DNA of 64,000 nt from Arthrobacter sp. SLBN-122 (GCF_006715165.1 NZ_VFMS01000001.1:558001-622000); one strand, 5' to 3'. Positions 28,903-42,792 are shown, numbered from the stretch's first letter. Notes: generated from the sequence alone by a model not told the origin. Made by a program: numbers and translations.

Positions 28903-29519
28903 TTGGCATCCTCCTCGTTCTTAGCTGCCTTAGCGGCAACGAATGCGTCGTAGGCAGCCTTGGTGAAGACAACGTCATCAGAGACGAGAACGTCGTAGGT
29001 GTTCAGCTGGTCTACGTACAGAACGTGAACTCCGGCGAGGTTGCGCACGGACAGTGCGGCAACGTCGTTATCGCGCTCGATGACGACCAGCAGGTTCTTG
29101 CGGTCGGAAACACCGCGGAGCGTTGCCAGTGCGGTCTTGGCGGAGGGCTTGGTGCCTTCAACCAGTTCTGCGACAACGTGGATGCGACCGTTGCGTGCCC
29201 GGTCAGACAGTGCGCCGCGCAGTGCAGCAGCAATCATCTTCTTGGGGGTGCGCTGGCTGTAGTCACGCGGGGTGGGACCGTGGACAATGCCACCGCCGGT
29301 CATGTGCGGAGCACGGATTGAACCCTGGCGGGCGCGGCCGGTGCCCTTCTGCTTGAACGGCTTGCGTCCTGCACCGGAAACTTCAGCACGGGTCTTGGTC
29401 TTGTGGGTTCCCTGACGGGCAGCAGCGAGCTGGGCAACGACAACCTGGTGCAGCAGCGGCACGTTGGTCTGAACGTCGAAGATCTCTGCAGGCAGGTCAA
29501 CCTGGACAGTGTTAGCCAT
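28899..29519 (-). CDS. rplD: 50S ribosomal protein L4
   Basis: A 206-residue L4 with the extended loop lining the exit tunnel ([22 protein letters not shown] and the [12 protein letters not shown] stretch). In Escherichia coli L4 also represses its own S10 operon; whether it does so here cannot be told. It lies four bases after rplC and overlaps rplW by four bases. Confidence 0.97.
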   Translation of the reverse strand: MANTVQVDLPAEIFDVQTNVPLLHQVVVAQLAAARQGTHKTKTRAEVSGAGRKPFKQKGTGRARQGSIRAPHMTGGGIVHGPTPRDYSQRTPKKMIAAALRGALSDRARNGRIHVVAELVEGTKPSAKTALATLRGVSDRKNLLVVIERDNDVAALSVRNLAGVHVLYVDQLNTYDVLVSDDVVFTKAAYDAFVAAKAAKNEEDAK

Positions 29520-29523
29520 TGAA

Positions 29524-30174
29524 TTAGGCTCCCTTCACGGCGGTGCGTACGAGGACGACCTGGCCGCGGGCGCCGGGAACGGCACCCTTGATAAGGAGCA
29601 GCGACTTCTCGACGTCAACCGCGTGGACCGTGAGGTTCAGCGTGGTGTGACGAACGGCGCCCATGCGGCCGGCCATTTTCATGCCCTTGAAGACGCGGCT
29701 CGGGGTGGATGCGCCACCGATGGAACCGGGCTTACGGTGGTTCTTGTGGGCACCGTGGGAAGCTCCAACGCCGTGGAAGCCGTGACGCTTCATAACACCG
29801 GCGAAGCCCTTACCCTTGGTGGTGCCGATGACGTCGATCTTCTGGCCGGCTTCGAAGACCTCTACGGAGAGCTCCTGGCCCAGCTCGTACTCGGCAGCAT
29901 CTGCGGTACGGAGTTCGACGACGTGGCGGCGAGGCGTGACGCCTGCCTTTTCAAAGTGACCAGCCAGCGGCTTGGTGACCTTGCGGGGATCGATCTGGCC
30001 GTAGCCGATCTGAACGGCGACGTAGCCATCAGCTTCTGCGTTGCGCAGCTGGGTGATGACGTTCGAGTCTGCCTGGACCACAGTGACGGGGATGAGCTTG
30101 TTGTTCTCGTCCCAGACCTGGGTCATGCCGAGCTTCGTGCCCAGCAGGCCCTTTACGTTACGGGTTGCGGTCAT
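29524..30174 (-). CDS. rplC: 50S ribosomal protein L3
   Basis: A 216-residue L3 that begins 23S assembly. It has [19 protein letters not shown] and the loop that reaches the peptidyl-transferase centre ([22 protein letters not shown]). It lies 17 bases after rpsJ. Length is standard. Confidence 0.98.
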   Translation of the reverse strand: MTATRNVKGLLGTKLGMTQVWDENNKLIPVTVVQADSNVITQLRNAEADGYVAVQIGYGQIDPRKVTKPLAGHFEKAGVTPRRHVVELRTADAAEYELGQELSVEVFEAGQKIDVIGTTKGKGFAGVMKRHGFHGVGASHGAHKNHRKPGSIGGASTPSRVFKGMKMAGRMGAVRHTTLNLTVHAVDVEKSLLLIKGAVPGARGQVVLVRTAVKGA

Positions 30175-30191
30175 AGTTTCTCAGCACCTCC

Positions 30192-30500
30192 CTACAGCTT
30201 GATTTCGATGTTCACGTCAGCCGGCAGGTCGAGACGCATGAGCGAGTCAACAGCCTTCGGCGTGGGATCGATGATGTCGATAAGACGCTTGTGCGTGCGC
30301 ATTTCAAAGTGCTCGCGGCTGTCCTTGTACTTGTGCGGAGAGCGGATTACGCAGTACACGTTCTTCTCCGTCGGCAGCGGCACGGGGCCGACTACCGTTG
30401 CGCCTGCGCGCGTGACCGTCTCAACGATCTTCCGTGCTGAAACGTCAATGACCTCGTGGTCGTATGACTTCAGCCGGATGCGGATTTTTTGTCCCGCCAT
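30192..30500 (-). CDS. rpsJ: 30S ribosomal protein S10
   Basis: A 102-residue S10. It starts [19 protein letters not shown], includes the [25 protein letters not shown] segment, and is both a head protein and the NusE antitermination factor that binds NusB/NusG. It is the first gene of the S10 operon (rpsJ-rplC-rplD-rplW-rplB-rpsS-rplV-rpsC-rplP-rpmC-rpsQ). Confidence 0.98.
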
Positions 30501-30905
30501 GTCGCCTGACTCTCTTTCAGTCTGTGCTTCCCCGGTTTAGGGCTGCCCTGTTCACTTACTCGTTGTATGGCTGCCGAAGCATTTGAGGTCGTAACCACCA
30601 TCCGCCGCACAAGCTGAATCCGAATGACTCCGGGTTCCTCAACCTGCCGGCGCAACCGACCCCCGCGGTCGGGCGTGTCGCGCTGAACACGCATACAAAT
30701 CGCAATTCCATTGGGGTGGGTTATGTTTGGTCTTCAGCTTGGACCCTGCACCCGGCATTATCCGGATCGGGACGCGAAGAAGCGCTTGAACAACTCATCT
30801 AGTATGCCGGAAATCCGCGGCAGATGCGAATCGGCTCCCGATTCGGCCTGGTCAAGGGCCATTGCCCGCATTGCCGAAGACAGGTACGCGCTGGATGATA
30901 GGGGA
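30501..30905. other. Divergent non-coding region, S10 operon and glycosidase gene
   Basis: About 400 bases without a convincing gene separate rpsJ (minus) from the GH1 gene (plus). It should hold both promoters and a long S10 leader. A hairpin CCGACC/GGTCGG is at about 30657-30672. A weak minus-strand promoter candidate (CATACT with TTCGCA at 18 bases) lies near 30800-30830. Neither is strong enough to call separately. Confidence 0.5.
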
Positions 30906-32342
30906 ATGACTCTGGAAGGCACTGAATCGGTGACCGAACTGGCCGGACGCGTGCCGCCGTCGTTCACTCTTGGCGTCGCAGCGGCGGCGTTCCAGATCGA
31001 AGGCGCACTCAAGGCCGGTGGCCGTGGACCATCGGGCTGGGACGCCTTTGCGGAAAAGCCTGGCGCCATCCAGGACGGCCACTCCCCCGCCGTGGCCTGC
31101 GATCACTACAACAGGTTCCCGGAGGATGTGGCACTGCTCAAGGAGCTGGGCGTCGACTCCTACCGGTTCTCACTCTCCTGGCCGCGCATCCAGCCGGACG
31201 GCCAGGGCGGCTTCAACGCGGAAGGCCTGGACTTCTACGACCGGCTGATCGACCAGCTCCTCGAGGCCGGCATCTCCCCCATGGCGACGCTCTACCACTG
31301 GGACACCCCGTTGCCGCTGGAACACCGTGGCGGCTGGCTGAACCGGGACACGGCAGAGCGGTTTGGCGAGTATGCCAGGGTTGCCGGTGAACGGTTCGGT
31401 GACCGGGTTGCGCAATGGGTCACCCTGAACGAACCCGTTTCGGTCACCCTAAACGGATATGCCCTGGGCGTGCATGCACCCGGGCGCCGGTTGATGTTCA
31501 ACGCCCTTCCGTCCATCCACCACCAACTCCTGGCGCACGGGCTGGGCGTGCAGGCGCTGCGGGCGGCTGGAGTTACGGGAGGCATTGGCCTGACCAACCT
31601 GCACTCGCCCGTCAGACCCGCCAGCCGGAAGATTGGCGACCGGCTGGTGGCGCATCTGTACGACCTGCTGGCCAACAGGATCTACGCGGACCCCGTCCTG
31701 CTCGGCCGCTACCCCACCTTGCCCTTGTACGCGAAGCCCTGGCTGCGCTCCCTCGGAAAAATCTCCGATGCCGACCTCCGCACCATCCACCAGCCACTGG
31801 ACTTCTACGGGCTTAACTATTACTTCCCGGTCAAGGTGGCCTTGGGCCCGGGCATCACGCCCATGCCTGCGGATATGCACAAGGAAGTGGCCAAGCTGCC
31901 CTTCCATGAGGTGGGCTACGCGGAGTTCGGCAGCACCGGATTCGGCTGGCCGGTAGCCCCGGACCATCTGGGAATCCTGCTGCAGGAAATGCGGGACCGG
32001 TACGGTGAGGCCCTCCCGCCGGTGTACATCACCGAGGGCGGTGCCAGCTTCCCTGAACCTGACAGTGTTTCGGAGACGCTGGAGGATACGGACAGGGTGG
32101 AGTACCTGGCGACGCATCTCGGCGCGGCACTCGACGCTACTGCCCCTGGCGGTATTGCAGAGGGCGTTGACCTGCGCGGCTACTACGTGTGGACGCTGAT
32201 GGACAATTTCGAGTGGGCGGCCGGTTACTCTCAGCGGTTTGGCCTGGTGCACGTGGACTTCGAGACTCTCGAGCGGAAGCCAAAACGGTCCTTCTACTGG
32301 TACCAGGCGCTGTCCAGGGCGCGGAGCCACCGGCGGGTGTAG
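30906..32342 (+). CDS. Glycoside hydrolase family 1 beta-glucosidase
   Basis: A 478-residue family 1 enzyme, probably hydrolysing beta-glucosides, with a (beta/alpha)8 barrel. The acid/base glutamate lies in TLNEP (about residue 175). The nucleophile lies in the YITEGGASF motif, where the common ITENG has become ITEGG. The N-terminal glycone site (FQIEGAL, GRGPSGWDAF) is normal. The ATG at 30906 fits the length but has an unusually close AGGGGA; a GTG at 30931 is another option. No signal peptide is seen, so it is cytoplasmic. No transporter or LacI-type regulator adjoins it. Confidence 0.92.
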   Translation: MTLEGTESVTELAGRVPPSFTLGVAAAAFQIEGALKAGGRGPSGWDAFAEKPGAIQDGHSPAVACDHYNRFPEDVALLKELGVDSYRFSLSWPRIQPDGQGGFNAEGLDFYDRLIDQLLEAGISPMATLYHWDTPLPLEHRGGWLNRDTAERFGEYARVAGERFGDRVAQWVTLNEPVSVTLNGYALGVHAPGRRLMFNALPSIHHQLLAHGLGVQALRAAGVTGGIGLTNLHSPVRPASRKIGDRLVAHLYDLLANRIYADPVLLGRYPTLPLYAKPWLRSLGKISDADLRTIHQPLDFYGLNYYFPVKVALGPGITPMPADMHKEVAKLPFHEVGYAEFGSTGFGWPVAPDHLGILLQEMRDRYGEALPPVYITEGGASFPEPDSVSETLEDTDRVEYLATHLGAALDATAPGGIAEGVDLRGYYVWTLMDNFEWAAGYSQRFGLVHVDFETLERKPKRSFYWYQALSRARSHRRV

Positions 32343-32369
32343 TGCATAGCGGGCTCGTTCACCCCGCTG

Positions 32370-33620
32370 TTAAGCGTGCCCCAGCACCGTAAGGAAGATC
32401 AGGACGCAGTTCAGGCCGACGATCAGGGTGGCACTGGTCCATCCGGCGATCCGCAGCGGCTTCGAGTCGGCGTGGATGCCCATCACCTTGCGGCTGCCGG
32501 TGAGCCGGATCAATGGAATCAGGGCGAACGGAATGCCGAAACTCAGGAGGACCTGGCTGAGGACCAATGCCAGCGTGGGTTCGATGCCGGCGCCCAGGAC
32601 CGCAAGCGCAGGAATCAGCGTGACTGTGCGGCGCGCCAGCAGCGGAATCCGCACCTTCAGCAGGCCGCCCATGATGGTGGCGCCCGCATAGCATCCCACC
32701 GAGGTGGATGCCAGGCCGGACGCCAGGAGGCCCACGGCGAAGACGACGCCGATCACCGGCCCGAGTGCGGACGTCACCGCAGCATGGGCACCGGCAATCG
32801 TGTCGGTGCCCTCCACGCCGCGAAGGCTGGAGGCGGCCAGCAGGAGCATGGCGATATTGACGACGCCGGCAAGCAACAACGCGCCGGCGACGTCCACCCG
32901 GGTGGTCCGGATCAGGCGGGTCCTGACGGCTGGATCTTCGGAGAAGCCGTGCCGGTCGCGGGCAAGGGCTGAGTGCAGGTAAATGGCGTGCGGCATGACG
33001 GTGGCACCGAGCATGCTCGCCGCGAGCAGCACCGTATCGGTTCCCTCGAACCGGGGCACCAGCCCGGCCAGGGCTCCCCCGGCATCCGGCGGTGCGACGA
33101 ACAGTCCCGAAACGAACCCGACCGCAATCACGCCCAGCAGGGTGAGGATGGCGAATTCGAAGGATTTTTGGCTGCGGTGCGATTGCAGTGTCAGCAGCAG
33201 CATGGACGCGAGGCCGATAATGACTCCGCCCGTCAGCAGGGGCAGGCCGAACAGCAGGTTGAGGGCCACCGCCCCACCGATGACCTCAGCCATGTCCGTG
33301 GCCCCGGCAACCACCTCAGCCTGGACCCAGTACGCACGGCGGCGGCGCGTGCCCAGGCGCTGGCCGAGAATTTCCGGCAGGCTCATACCGGTGGCAAGCC
33401 CCAGCTTGGCTGACTGGTACTGGATGAGCACAGCCATCCCGTTGGCAGCCACCAGGACCCAAACCAGGAGGTACCCGAAGCTGGCACCGGCGGTCAGGTT
33501 TGCCGCGACATTCCCCGGGTCCACATAGGCAATGGCTGCAACGAACGCAGGCCCGAGCAGCAGCAGGCGGGACCAGAACCTGGTGGTGGCGGATTCCGCC
33601 GTCAATGTTGAAACAGCCAT
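32370..33620 (-). CDS. mntH: Nramp-family divalent metal transporter
   Basis: A 416-residue proton-coupled Mn2+/Fe2+ importer with eleven predicted membrane segments. The TM1 metal-binding motif DPGN (in AYVDPGNVAANL) and the TM6 motif MPHAIYLHS are intact, so it should be functional. The ATG at 33620, with GAGGA at six-base spacing, is preferred over the adjacent GTG. It converges with the glycosidase gene (27 bases between stops). It is not linked to an MntR/Fur-type regulator here. Confidence 0.93.
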   Translation of the reverse strand: MAVSTLTAESATTRFWSRLLLLGPAFVAAIAYVDPGNVAANLTAGASFGYLLVWVLVAANGMAVLIQYQSAKLGLATGMSLPEILGQRLGTRRRRAYWVQAEVVAGATDMAEVIGGAVALNLLFGLPLLTGGVIIGLASMLLLTLQSHRSQKSFEFAILTLLGVIAVGFVSGLFVAPPDAGGALAGLVPRFEGTDTVLLAASMLGATVMPHAIYLHSALARDRHGFSEDPAVRTRLIRTTRVDVAGALLLAGVVNIAMLLLAASSLRGVEGTDTIAGAHAAVTSALGPVIGVVFAVGLLASGLASTSVGCYAGATIMGGLLKVRIPLLARRTVTLIPALAVLGAGIEPTLALVLSQVLLSFGIPFALIPLIRLTGSRKVMGIHADSKPLRIAGWTSATLIVGLNCVLIFLTVLGHA

Positions 33621-33728
33621 CACGTGTCCTCGTCGTTGCGGGCGTCAATACAACGAGGATACCGCGAATTTAGGCAGACCGAAAAGTAGGAATAAGGGCT
33701 ACCGGCAGAGGCTGGCGACGTTGCCCTG

Positions 33729-33854
33729 CTACTGGTTCTTGTTTGCCCTGTTGATCCGCTTGGCCCGGTCAATCTCGCGCCGGAAATACTTCCGGGTCCA
33801 GATCACTCCGGCTACAACGGCAACCGCGATGATCAGGAAGATAAGCCATCCCAT
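33729..33854 (-). CDS. 41-residue single-span membrane protein
   Basis: A small gene on the minus strand. The protein starts MGWLIFLIIAVAVVAGVIW, one membrane helix, and continues with a strongly basic tail (RKYFRREIDRAKRINRANKNQ) that should stay in the cytoplasm. The start is well supported by AAAGGAG at a spacing of six. It lies upstream of mntH (75 bases from the TAG to the mntH GTG/ATG) and downstream of the tuf terminator. It could be an accessory peptide of the transporter or an unrelated small membrane protein; no family was recognised. Confidence 0.7.
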   Translation of the reverse strand: MGWLIFLIIAVAVVAGVIWTRKYFRREIDRAKRINRANKNQ

Positions 33855-33905
33855 GATGATCTCCTTTCAGTGCTGCAACATTATCAGTGACCTGTTAACG
33901 AAAAA

Positions 33906-33939
33906 GGACAGCCCCGCTGCTAATGCAGCAGGGCTGTCC
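33906..33939 (-). terminator. Terminator after tuf
   Basis: A 15-bp hairpin (arms GGACAGCCCTGCTGC and GCAGCGGGGCTGTCC on the minus strand, one G-U pair, four-base loop) is followed by TTTTT. It ends 18 bases after the tuf stop. Confidence 0.85.
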
Positions 33940-33956
33940 CTTCAGTTCAGCAAGTA

Positions 33957-35147
33957 TTACTTGATGATCTTGGTAACACGTCCCGAACCAACGGTGCGGC
34001 CGCCTTCGCGGATAGCGAAGCCGAGGCCCTCTTCCATAGCGATCGGCTGGATGAGCGCAACGGTCATCTCAGTGTTGTCGCCAGGCATAACCATTTCCGT
34101 GCCCTCGGGCAGGGTGATAACGCCGGTTACGTCCGTGGTACGGAAGTAGAACTGCGGGCGGTAGTTGGAGTAGAACGGGTTGTGACGTCCGCCTTCGTCC
34201 TTGGAGAGGATGTAGACGTTGGCCTCGAAGTCGGTGTGCGGGGTGATGGAACCCGGCTTCACGACAACCTGGCCACGCTCGACATCGTCGCGCTTCAGAC
34301 CGCGGAGCAGGAGGCCACAGTTCTCGCCGGCCCATGCTTCGTCGAGCTGCTTGTGGAACATCTCGATACCGGTAACCGTGGTCTTCTGGACCGGGCGGAT
34401 GCCGACGATCTCGACCTCGGAGTTGATGGCGAGGGTTCCACGCTCGGCGCGGCCCGTAACAACGGTGCCACGGCCGGTGATCGTGAAGACGTCTTCGATC
34501 GGCATCAGGAACGGCTTGTCGCGGTCACGTACGGGGTCCGGAACGGACTCGTCGACAGCAGCCATCAGGTCCTCAACGGACTTGACCCACTCGGGATCGC
34601 CTTCCAGAGCCTTCAGGCCGGAAACGCGGACCACAGGAGCTTCGTCACCATCGAAGCCCTGCGAGCTCAGGAGCTCACGAACTTCCATTTCAACGAGGTC
34701 CAGCAGTTCCTCATCGTCAACCATGTCGGCCTTGTTCAGGGCCACCAGCAGGTAGGGAACACCAACCTGGCGGGCCAGCAGAACGTGCTCGCGGGTCTGA
34801 GCCATCGGGCCGTCGGTAGCGGCAACCACGAGGATTGCGCCGTCCATCTGGGCAGCACCGGTGATCATGTTCTTGATGTAGTCAGCGTGACCCGGGGCGT
34901 CTACGTGTGCGTAGTGGCGCTTTTCGGTCTGGTACTCCACGTGGGAGATGTTGATGGTAATGCCACGCTGACGCTCTTCGGGAGCAGAGTCGATCGACGC
35001 GAAGTCGCGCTTCTCGTTGAGATCCGGGTACTTGTCGTACAGCACCTTGGAAATGGCGGCCGTCAGCGTCGTCTTACCGTGGTCAACGTGACCAATGGTG
35101 CCGATGTTGACGTGCGGCTTAGTCCGCTCGAACTTTGCCTTTGCCAC
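33957..35147 (-). CDS. tuf: Elongation factor Tu
   Basis: A 396-residue EF-Tu that delivers aminoacyl-tRNA to the ribosome. The GTP-binding motifs are GHVDHGKTT (P-loop), DAPGHADY (G3) and NKADM (G4). The switch II histidine (in PGHADY) is present, and domains 2 and 3 are complete. It follows fusA by 258 bases, seems to have its own promoter, and has a strong hairpin in its leader. It is the only tuf copy in the window. Confidence 0.98.
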   Translation of the reverse strand: MAKAKFERTKPHVNIGTIGHVDHGKTTLTAAISKVLYDKYPDLNEKRDFASIDSAPEERQRGITINISHVEYQTEKRHYAHVDAPGHADYIKNMITGAAQMDGAILVVAATDGPMAQTREHVLLARQVGVPYLLVALNKADMVDDEELLDLVEMEVRELLSSQGFDGDEAPVVRVSGLKALEGDPEWVKSVEDLMAAVDESVPDPVRDRDKPFLMPIEDVFTITGRGTVVTGRAERGTLAINSEVEIVGIRPVQKTTVTGIEMFHKQLDEAWAGENCGLLLRGLKRDDVERGQVVVKPGSITPHTDFEANVYILSKDEGGRHNPFYSNYRPQFYFRTTDVTGVITLPEGTEMVMPGDNTEMTVALIQPIAMEEGLGFAIREGGRTVGSGRVTKIIK

Positions 35148-35182
35148 AGGTTCCTCCTAGAACGTTTTCAAATGACATACCC

Positions 35183-35207
35183 TTCTGCCGCTCTTGCCGC
35201 GGCAGAA
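35183..35207 (-). other. Leader hairpin upstream of tuf
   Basis: A 9-bp perfect stem (TTCTGCCGC / GCGGCAGAA) with a seven-base loop lies within 10-15 bases of the predicted tuf transcription start and about 35 bases before the ATG. No U-tract follows. It may stabilise the 5' end of the tuf mRNA. Confidence 0.55.
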
Positions 35208-35216
35208 ACTCAGGTA

Positions 35217-35246
35217 AGTCTACTTGGGGGGCTTTGGATTGGTGAA
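35217..35246 (-). promoter_or_regulatory. Candidate tuf promoter
   Basis: On the minus strand TAGACT (35217-35222) is preceded at 18 bases by TTCACC, a four-of-six match to TTGACA. It lies 70 bases upstream of tuf and would let tuf be expressed above the level of rpsL-rpsG-fusA. Confidence 0.5.
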
Positions 35247-35405
35247 ATTGCAGATTCAGGAACTAATACTAATCCCCTGAGCCTGTTCGCGCAGGGGCCG
35301 GACCGGCTTGCCGGATAAATCCGGCCGGCCCGGCCACCTGCACCGGCTGAACTGTCCGCTGGCGGACGGTCCAACCGAGGTGTTCGCTTTGAAAGTCCGG
35401 AAGGA

Positions 35406-37520
35406 CTACTCGCCGCGGGACTTCTGGATGATCTCGTCGGCGACAGCCTTCGGGACCTCGGCGTAGCTGTTGAACGTCATGGAGTACACAGCGCGGCCCT
35501 GGGTCTTGGAGCGCAGGTCACCGATGTAACCGAACATGCCGGACAGCGGAACGTGCGCACGGATGACCTTGACGCCCTGTGCATCTTCCATGGACTGCAT
35601 CTGGCCACGGCGGGAGTTGAGGTCACCGATAACTTCACCCATGTATTCCTCAGGGGTGCGGACCTCGACATCCATCAGCGGTTCGAGCAGGACCGGGTTC
35701 GCCTTGCGCGCAGCTTCCTTGAAAGCCATACGGCCGGCGATCTTGAAGGCCATTTCGGAGGAGTCAACATCGTGGTACGCGCCGTCAATCAGCGTGGCCT
35801 TGATGCCGACAACCGGGTAGCCCGCCAGGACGCCGTCGTTCAGCGCGTCCTGGATGCCCGCGTCAACAGACGGGATGTACTCGCGGGGAACGCGGCCACC
35901 GGTGACCTTGTTCTCGAACTCGTACAGCTCGCCCTCGGCGGTGTCCAGCGGCTCGATGGCAATCTGGATCTTTGCGAACTGACCCGAACCACCGGTCTGC
36001 TTCTTGTGCGTGTAGTCGTGGCGTTCGACGGCGCGCTTGATGGTTTCGCGGTAGGCGACCTGGGGCTTGCCCACGTTGGCCTCGACCTTGAATTCGCGGC
36101 GCATGCGGTCCACCAGGATGTCCAGGTGGAGCTCGCCCATGCCGGCGATGATGGTCTGGCCGGTGTCTTCGTTGAGGGACACCTGGAAGGTGGGGTCCTC
36201 AGCGGAGAGCTTCTGGATGGCCGTGGAGAGCTTCTCCTGGTCACCCTTGGTGTTCGGCTCGATGGCAACCGAGATCACGGGCTCCGGGAAGCTCATGGAC
36301 TCGAGCACGATCTGGTTGGCGGAGTCGCACAGGGTATCGCCTGTGGTGGTGTCCTTCAGACCGATCGCTGCATAGATGTGGCCGGCGGTAGCGCCCTCAA
36401 CGGGCATTTCCTTGTTGGCGTGCATCTGGAACAGCTTGCCGATGCGCTCTTTCTTGCCCTTGGTGGAGTTGACCACCTGGGCGCCTGCTTCCACGTGACC
36501 GGAGTACACGCGGATGAAGGTGAGCTGGCCGAAGAACGGGTGCGCAGCAATCTTGAAGGCCAGTGCGGAGAACGGCTCTTCGGAAGAAGGCTTGCGCGTC
36601 AGTTCCTTCTCTTCGTCGCGGGGGTCGTGGCCGACCATCGGGGGGACGTCGAGCGGGTTCGGCAGGTAGTCCACAACTGCATCGAGCATGGGCTGGACGC
36701 CGCGGTTCTTGAAGGCGGAACCGCAGAAGATCGGGTACAGCTCAGAGTTGATGGTCATCTTGCGGATGCCGGCCTTGAGCTCGTCGATCGAGATCTCTTC
36801 ACCCTCGAGGTACTTCTCCATGAGTTCCTCGGAGGACTCTGCGACCGTCTCAACGAGGTTCGCGCGGTACTCCTCGGCCTTTTCCTGGAGGTCGGCCGGG
36901 ATCTCACGGATCTCGTACTTAGCACCCATGGTCACGTCACCCTTGGCATCGCCGGGCCACACCAGAGCGCGCATGTAGAGCAGGTCCACGACGCCGATGA
37001 AGTCGTTCTCGGCACCGATGGGCAGCTGCATGACCAGCGGCTTGGCACCGAGGCGGCTGATGATGGTGTCTACGGTGAAGTAAAAGTCAGCGCCCAGCTT
37101 GTCCATCTTGTTGACGAAGCAGATGCGCGGGACATTGTACTTGTCAGCCTGGCGCCAAACGGTCTCAGACTGCGGCTCAACACCTTCCTTGCCGTCGAAC
37201 ACGGCAACTGCACCGTCGAGGACGCGCAGGGAGCGCTCAACCTCAACCGTGAAGTCCACGTGGCCCGGGGTGTCGATGATGTTGATCTGGTTGTTTTCCC
37301 AGAAGCAGGTCACGGCGGCAGACGTGATGGTGATGCCGCGTTCCTTTTCCTGTTCCATCCAGTCGGTGGTCGAAGCGCCGTCGTGCGTTTCGCCGATCTT
37401 GTGGTTCACACCCGTGTAGAACAGGATGCGCTCGGTTGTGGTGGTCTTGCCGGCATCAATGTGGGCCATGATGCCGATATTGCGGACCTTACTAAGGTCG
37501 GTAAGCACGTCCTGTGCCAC
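35406..37520 (-). CDS. fusA: Elongation factor G
   Basis: A 704-residue EF-G that drives translocation and ribosome recycling. The GTPase motifs are [23 protein letters not shown] and NKMDK. Domain IV carries the tip sequence GGSGQFAKI and [12 protein letters not shown]. It is the third gene of the str operon after rpsL and rpsG. Length and domain order are normal. Confidence 0.98.
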   Translation of the reverse strand: MAQDVLTDLSKVRNIGIMAHIDAGKTTTTERILFYTGVNHKIGETHDGASTTDWMEQEKERGITITSAAVTCFWENNQINIIDTPGHVDFTVEVERSLRVLDGAVAVFDGKEGVEPQSETVWRQADKYNVPRICFVNKMDKLGADFYFTVDTIISRLGAKPLVMQLPIGAENDFIGVVDLLYMRALVWPGDAKGDVTMGAKYEIREIPADLQEKAEEYRANLVETVAESSEELMEKYLEGEEISIDELKAGIRKMTINSELYPIFCGSAFKNRGVQPMLDAVVDYLPNPLDVPPMVGHDPRDEEKELTRKPSSEEPFSALAFKIAAHPFFGQLTFIRVYSGHVEAGAQVVNSTKGKKERIGKLFQMHANKEMPVEGATAGHIYAAIGLKDTTTGDTLCDSANQIVLESMSFPEPVISVAIEPNTKGDQEKLSTAIQKLSAEDPTFQVSLNEDTGQTIIAGMGELHLDILVDRMRREFKVEANVGKPQVAYRETIKRAVERHDYTHKKQTGGSGQFAKIQIAIEPLDTAEGELYEFENKVTGGRVPREYIPSVDAGIQDALNDGVLAGYPVVGIKATLIDGAYHDVDSSEMAFKIAGRMAFKEAARKANPVLLEPLMDVEVRTPEEYMGEVIGDLNSRRGQMQSMEDAQGVKVIRAHVPLSGMFGYIGDLRSKTQGRAVYSMTFNSYAEVPKAVADEIIQKSRGE

Positions 37521-37550
37521 GGGGTCTCCTTTTGGGATGGACTACGCGTT

Positions 37551-37578
37551 CGCCGCCGGCTCGATCGAGCCGGCGGCG
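37551..37578 (-). other. 28-bp perfect palindrome between rpsG and fusA
   Basis: CGCCGCCGGCTCGA is followed directly by its reverse complement TCGAGCCGGCGGCG, giving a loopless 14+14 palindrome in a 69-base gap. No U-tract follows. It may be a processing stem in the str mRNA. Confidence 0.6.
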
Positions 37579-37589
37579 TCCGGGGAGTA

Positions 37590-38060
37590 TTACCAGCGGT
37601 AGTGTGCGAAGGCCTTGTTGGACTCGGCCATCTTGTGGGTGTCTTCGCGACGCTTCACAGCGGCACCGAGACCGTTGGAGGCATCCAGGATTTCGTTCTG
37701 GAGGCGCTCGGTCATCGTCTTTTCACGGCGGGCCTTGGAGTAGCCAACCAGCCAGCGCAGGGCGAGTGCGGTGGAGCGGCCCGGCTTGACCTCAACCGGA
37801 ACCTGGTAGGTGGCACCACCGACGCGGCGGGAGCGGACCTCGAGCGAAGGCTTGACGTTGTCCATGGCCTTCTTCAGGGCTGCAACGGGGTCGCCGCCGG
37901 ACTTGGCGCGTGCGCCTTCGAGTGCACCGTAGACGATGCGCTCCGCCGTGGACTTCTTGCCGTCAACGAGCACCTTGTTGATGAGCTGGGTTACCAGGGG
38001 GGAACCGTATACCGGATCCGAAACGAGCGGCCGCTTGGGGGCCGGACCCTTGCGAGGCAT
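37590..38060 (-). CDS. rpsG: 30S ribosomal protein S7
   Basis: A 156-residue S7 that starts assembly of the small-subunit head and lines the E site. It has [36 protein letters not shown], and the terminal helix ending [13 protein letters not shown]. It begins one base after the rpsL stop. Length is standard. Confidence 0.98.
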   Translation of the reverse strand: MPRKGPAPKRPLVSDPVYGSPLVTQLINKVLVDGKKSTAERIVYGALEGARAKSGGDPVAALKKAMDNVKPSLEVRSRRVGGATYQVPVEVKPGRSTALALRWLVGYSKARREKTMTERLQNEILDASNGLGAAVKRREDTHKMAESNKAFAHYRW

Positions 38061-38061
38061 A

Positions 38062-38436
38062 TTACTTCTTCTCCATCTTTGCGCCGTAGCGGCTGCGGGC
38101 CTGCTTACGGTTCTTCACACCCTGGGTATCGAGGGCGCCACGGACGATCTTGTAGCGGACACCCGGGAGGTCCTTAACACGACCACCGCGAACGAGCACA
38201 ATGGAGTGCTCCTGCAGGTTGTGGCCAACACCGGGGATGTAGGCGGTAACTTCCACGCCGCCGTTGAGGCGCACACGGGCCACCTTACGCAGAGCCGAGT
38301 TCGGCTTCTTCGGGGTGGTGGTGTAGACGCGTGTGCAGACACCGCGGCGCATGGGGCTGCCCTTAAGCGCGGGAGCCTTGGTCTTTGAGACCTTAGGCGT
38401 GCGGCCCTTGCGGACCAGCTGGTTAATCGTAGGCAC
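38062..38436 (-). CDS. rpsL: 30S ribosomal protein S12
   Basis: A 124-residue S12 at the decoding centre. The GTG start at 38436 was chosen because it gives the invariant [11 protein letters not shown], with GGAGAA upstream; an ATG 14 codons earlier adds unconserved residues. The streptomycin-sensitive residues are unchanged: both lysines in [13 protein letters not shown] and the lysine in GRVKDLPG. It is the first gene of rpsL-rpsG-fusA, after a 456-base gap from rpoC. Confidence 0.97.
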   Translation of the reverse strand: MPTINQLVRKGRTPKVSKTKAPALKGSPMRRGVCTRVYTTTPKKPNSALRKVARVRLNGGVEVTAYIPGVGHNLQEHSIVLVRGGRVKDLPGVRYKIVRGALDTQGVKNRKQARSRYGAKMEKK

Positions 38437-38715
38437 TCTCGTGTTCTCCGTTTTTCCGGAGTGGCTGTTTCCGGCCACTCTCCTGTTGCGTTGCCCCGCC
38501 GCCCGGGCCTTGAAGAAGATCTCCAGGGCGGCGAAGGCGAAGCCTTAATAGTCGGATCGCATTCCCGGGGGCGACTGGTGTCGGACAAGTCCCTAGGCAT
38601 GCAAAAATGTGGCATACGTTGCACAAGAACCCTGCAAACCGGAAACGTCGCTCTGGCCCAGCCTTTCAGCTGAAACCGGCGCTCTCATCCACTGCCACAA
38701 TAACAATTGGTAACA

Positions 38716-38744
38716 AGTCTAGCATGGACGGGCTCCATGCCTTA
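38716..38744 (-). promoter_or_regulatory. Candidate promoter of rpsL-rpsG-fusA
   Basis: On the minus strand TAGACT (38716-38721) matches the actinobacterial -10. The region 17 bases upstream reads TAAGGC/TTAAGG, a weak -35. The same hexamer precedes secY, tuf and tRNA-Trp. Confidence 0.4.
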
Positions 38745-38761
38745 ATCGGGCCCCGCTCCCC

Positions 38762-38823
38762 CATCGATTGCTCCGTTGTTGTCGTTTGGAGCGATGAAAA
38801 CGACAGGTACGGAGCAATCGATG
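38762..38823. repeat. 62-bp palindrome, copy B
   Basis: The outer arms CATCGATTGCTCCGT and ACGGAGCAATCGATG are perfectly complementary over 15 bp. The inner arms TGTCGTTT and AAACGACA extend the stem. It has exactly the length of the element at 8456-8517 and shares its arms, so the two belong to one dispersed family. Confidence 0.75.
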
Positions 38824-38832
38824 CGTTAAAGC

Positions 38833-38868
38833 GGGATGGTCCCCCACCTTGCGGTGCGGGACCATCCC
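38833..38868 (-). terminator. Terminator after rpoC
   Basis: An 11-bp perfect stem (GGGATGGTCCC / GGGACCATCCC) with a 14-base inner loop, 24 bases after the rpoC stop, followed by GCTTTAA on the minus strand. The weak U-tract lowers certainty. Confidence 0.6.
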
Positions 38869-38892
38869 TTTGTAAGGCTCTACCGGAGTCGG

Positions 38893-42792
<3,900 letters not shown>

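Larger units (their letters stand above)
38437..38892. other. Non-coding region between rpoC and rpsL
   Basis: No gene is seen in these 456 bases. They hold the rpoC terminator hairpin (38833-38868), palindrome copy B (38762-38823) and a candidate str-operon promoter (-10 TAGACT at 38716-38721 on the minus strand). The promoter would give a leader of about 275 bases before rpsL. Confidence 0.6.

Noticed and set aside
35553-38177. Very long open frame (about 870 codons) on the plus strand opposite fusA and rpsG
   Set aside because: It is the complement of two well-conserved essential genes in GC-rich DNA, where antisense frames stay open because of third-position bias. Its product resembles no family.
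38140-38330. Possible streptomycin-resistance changes in rpsL
   Set aside because: The key lysines in [10 protein letters not shown] and GRVKDLPG are unchanged.
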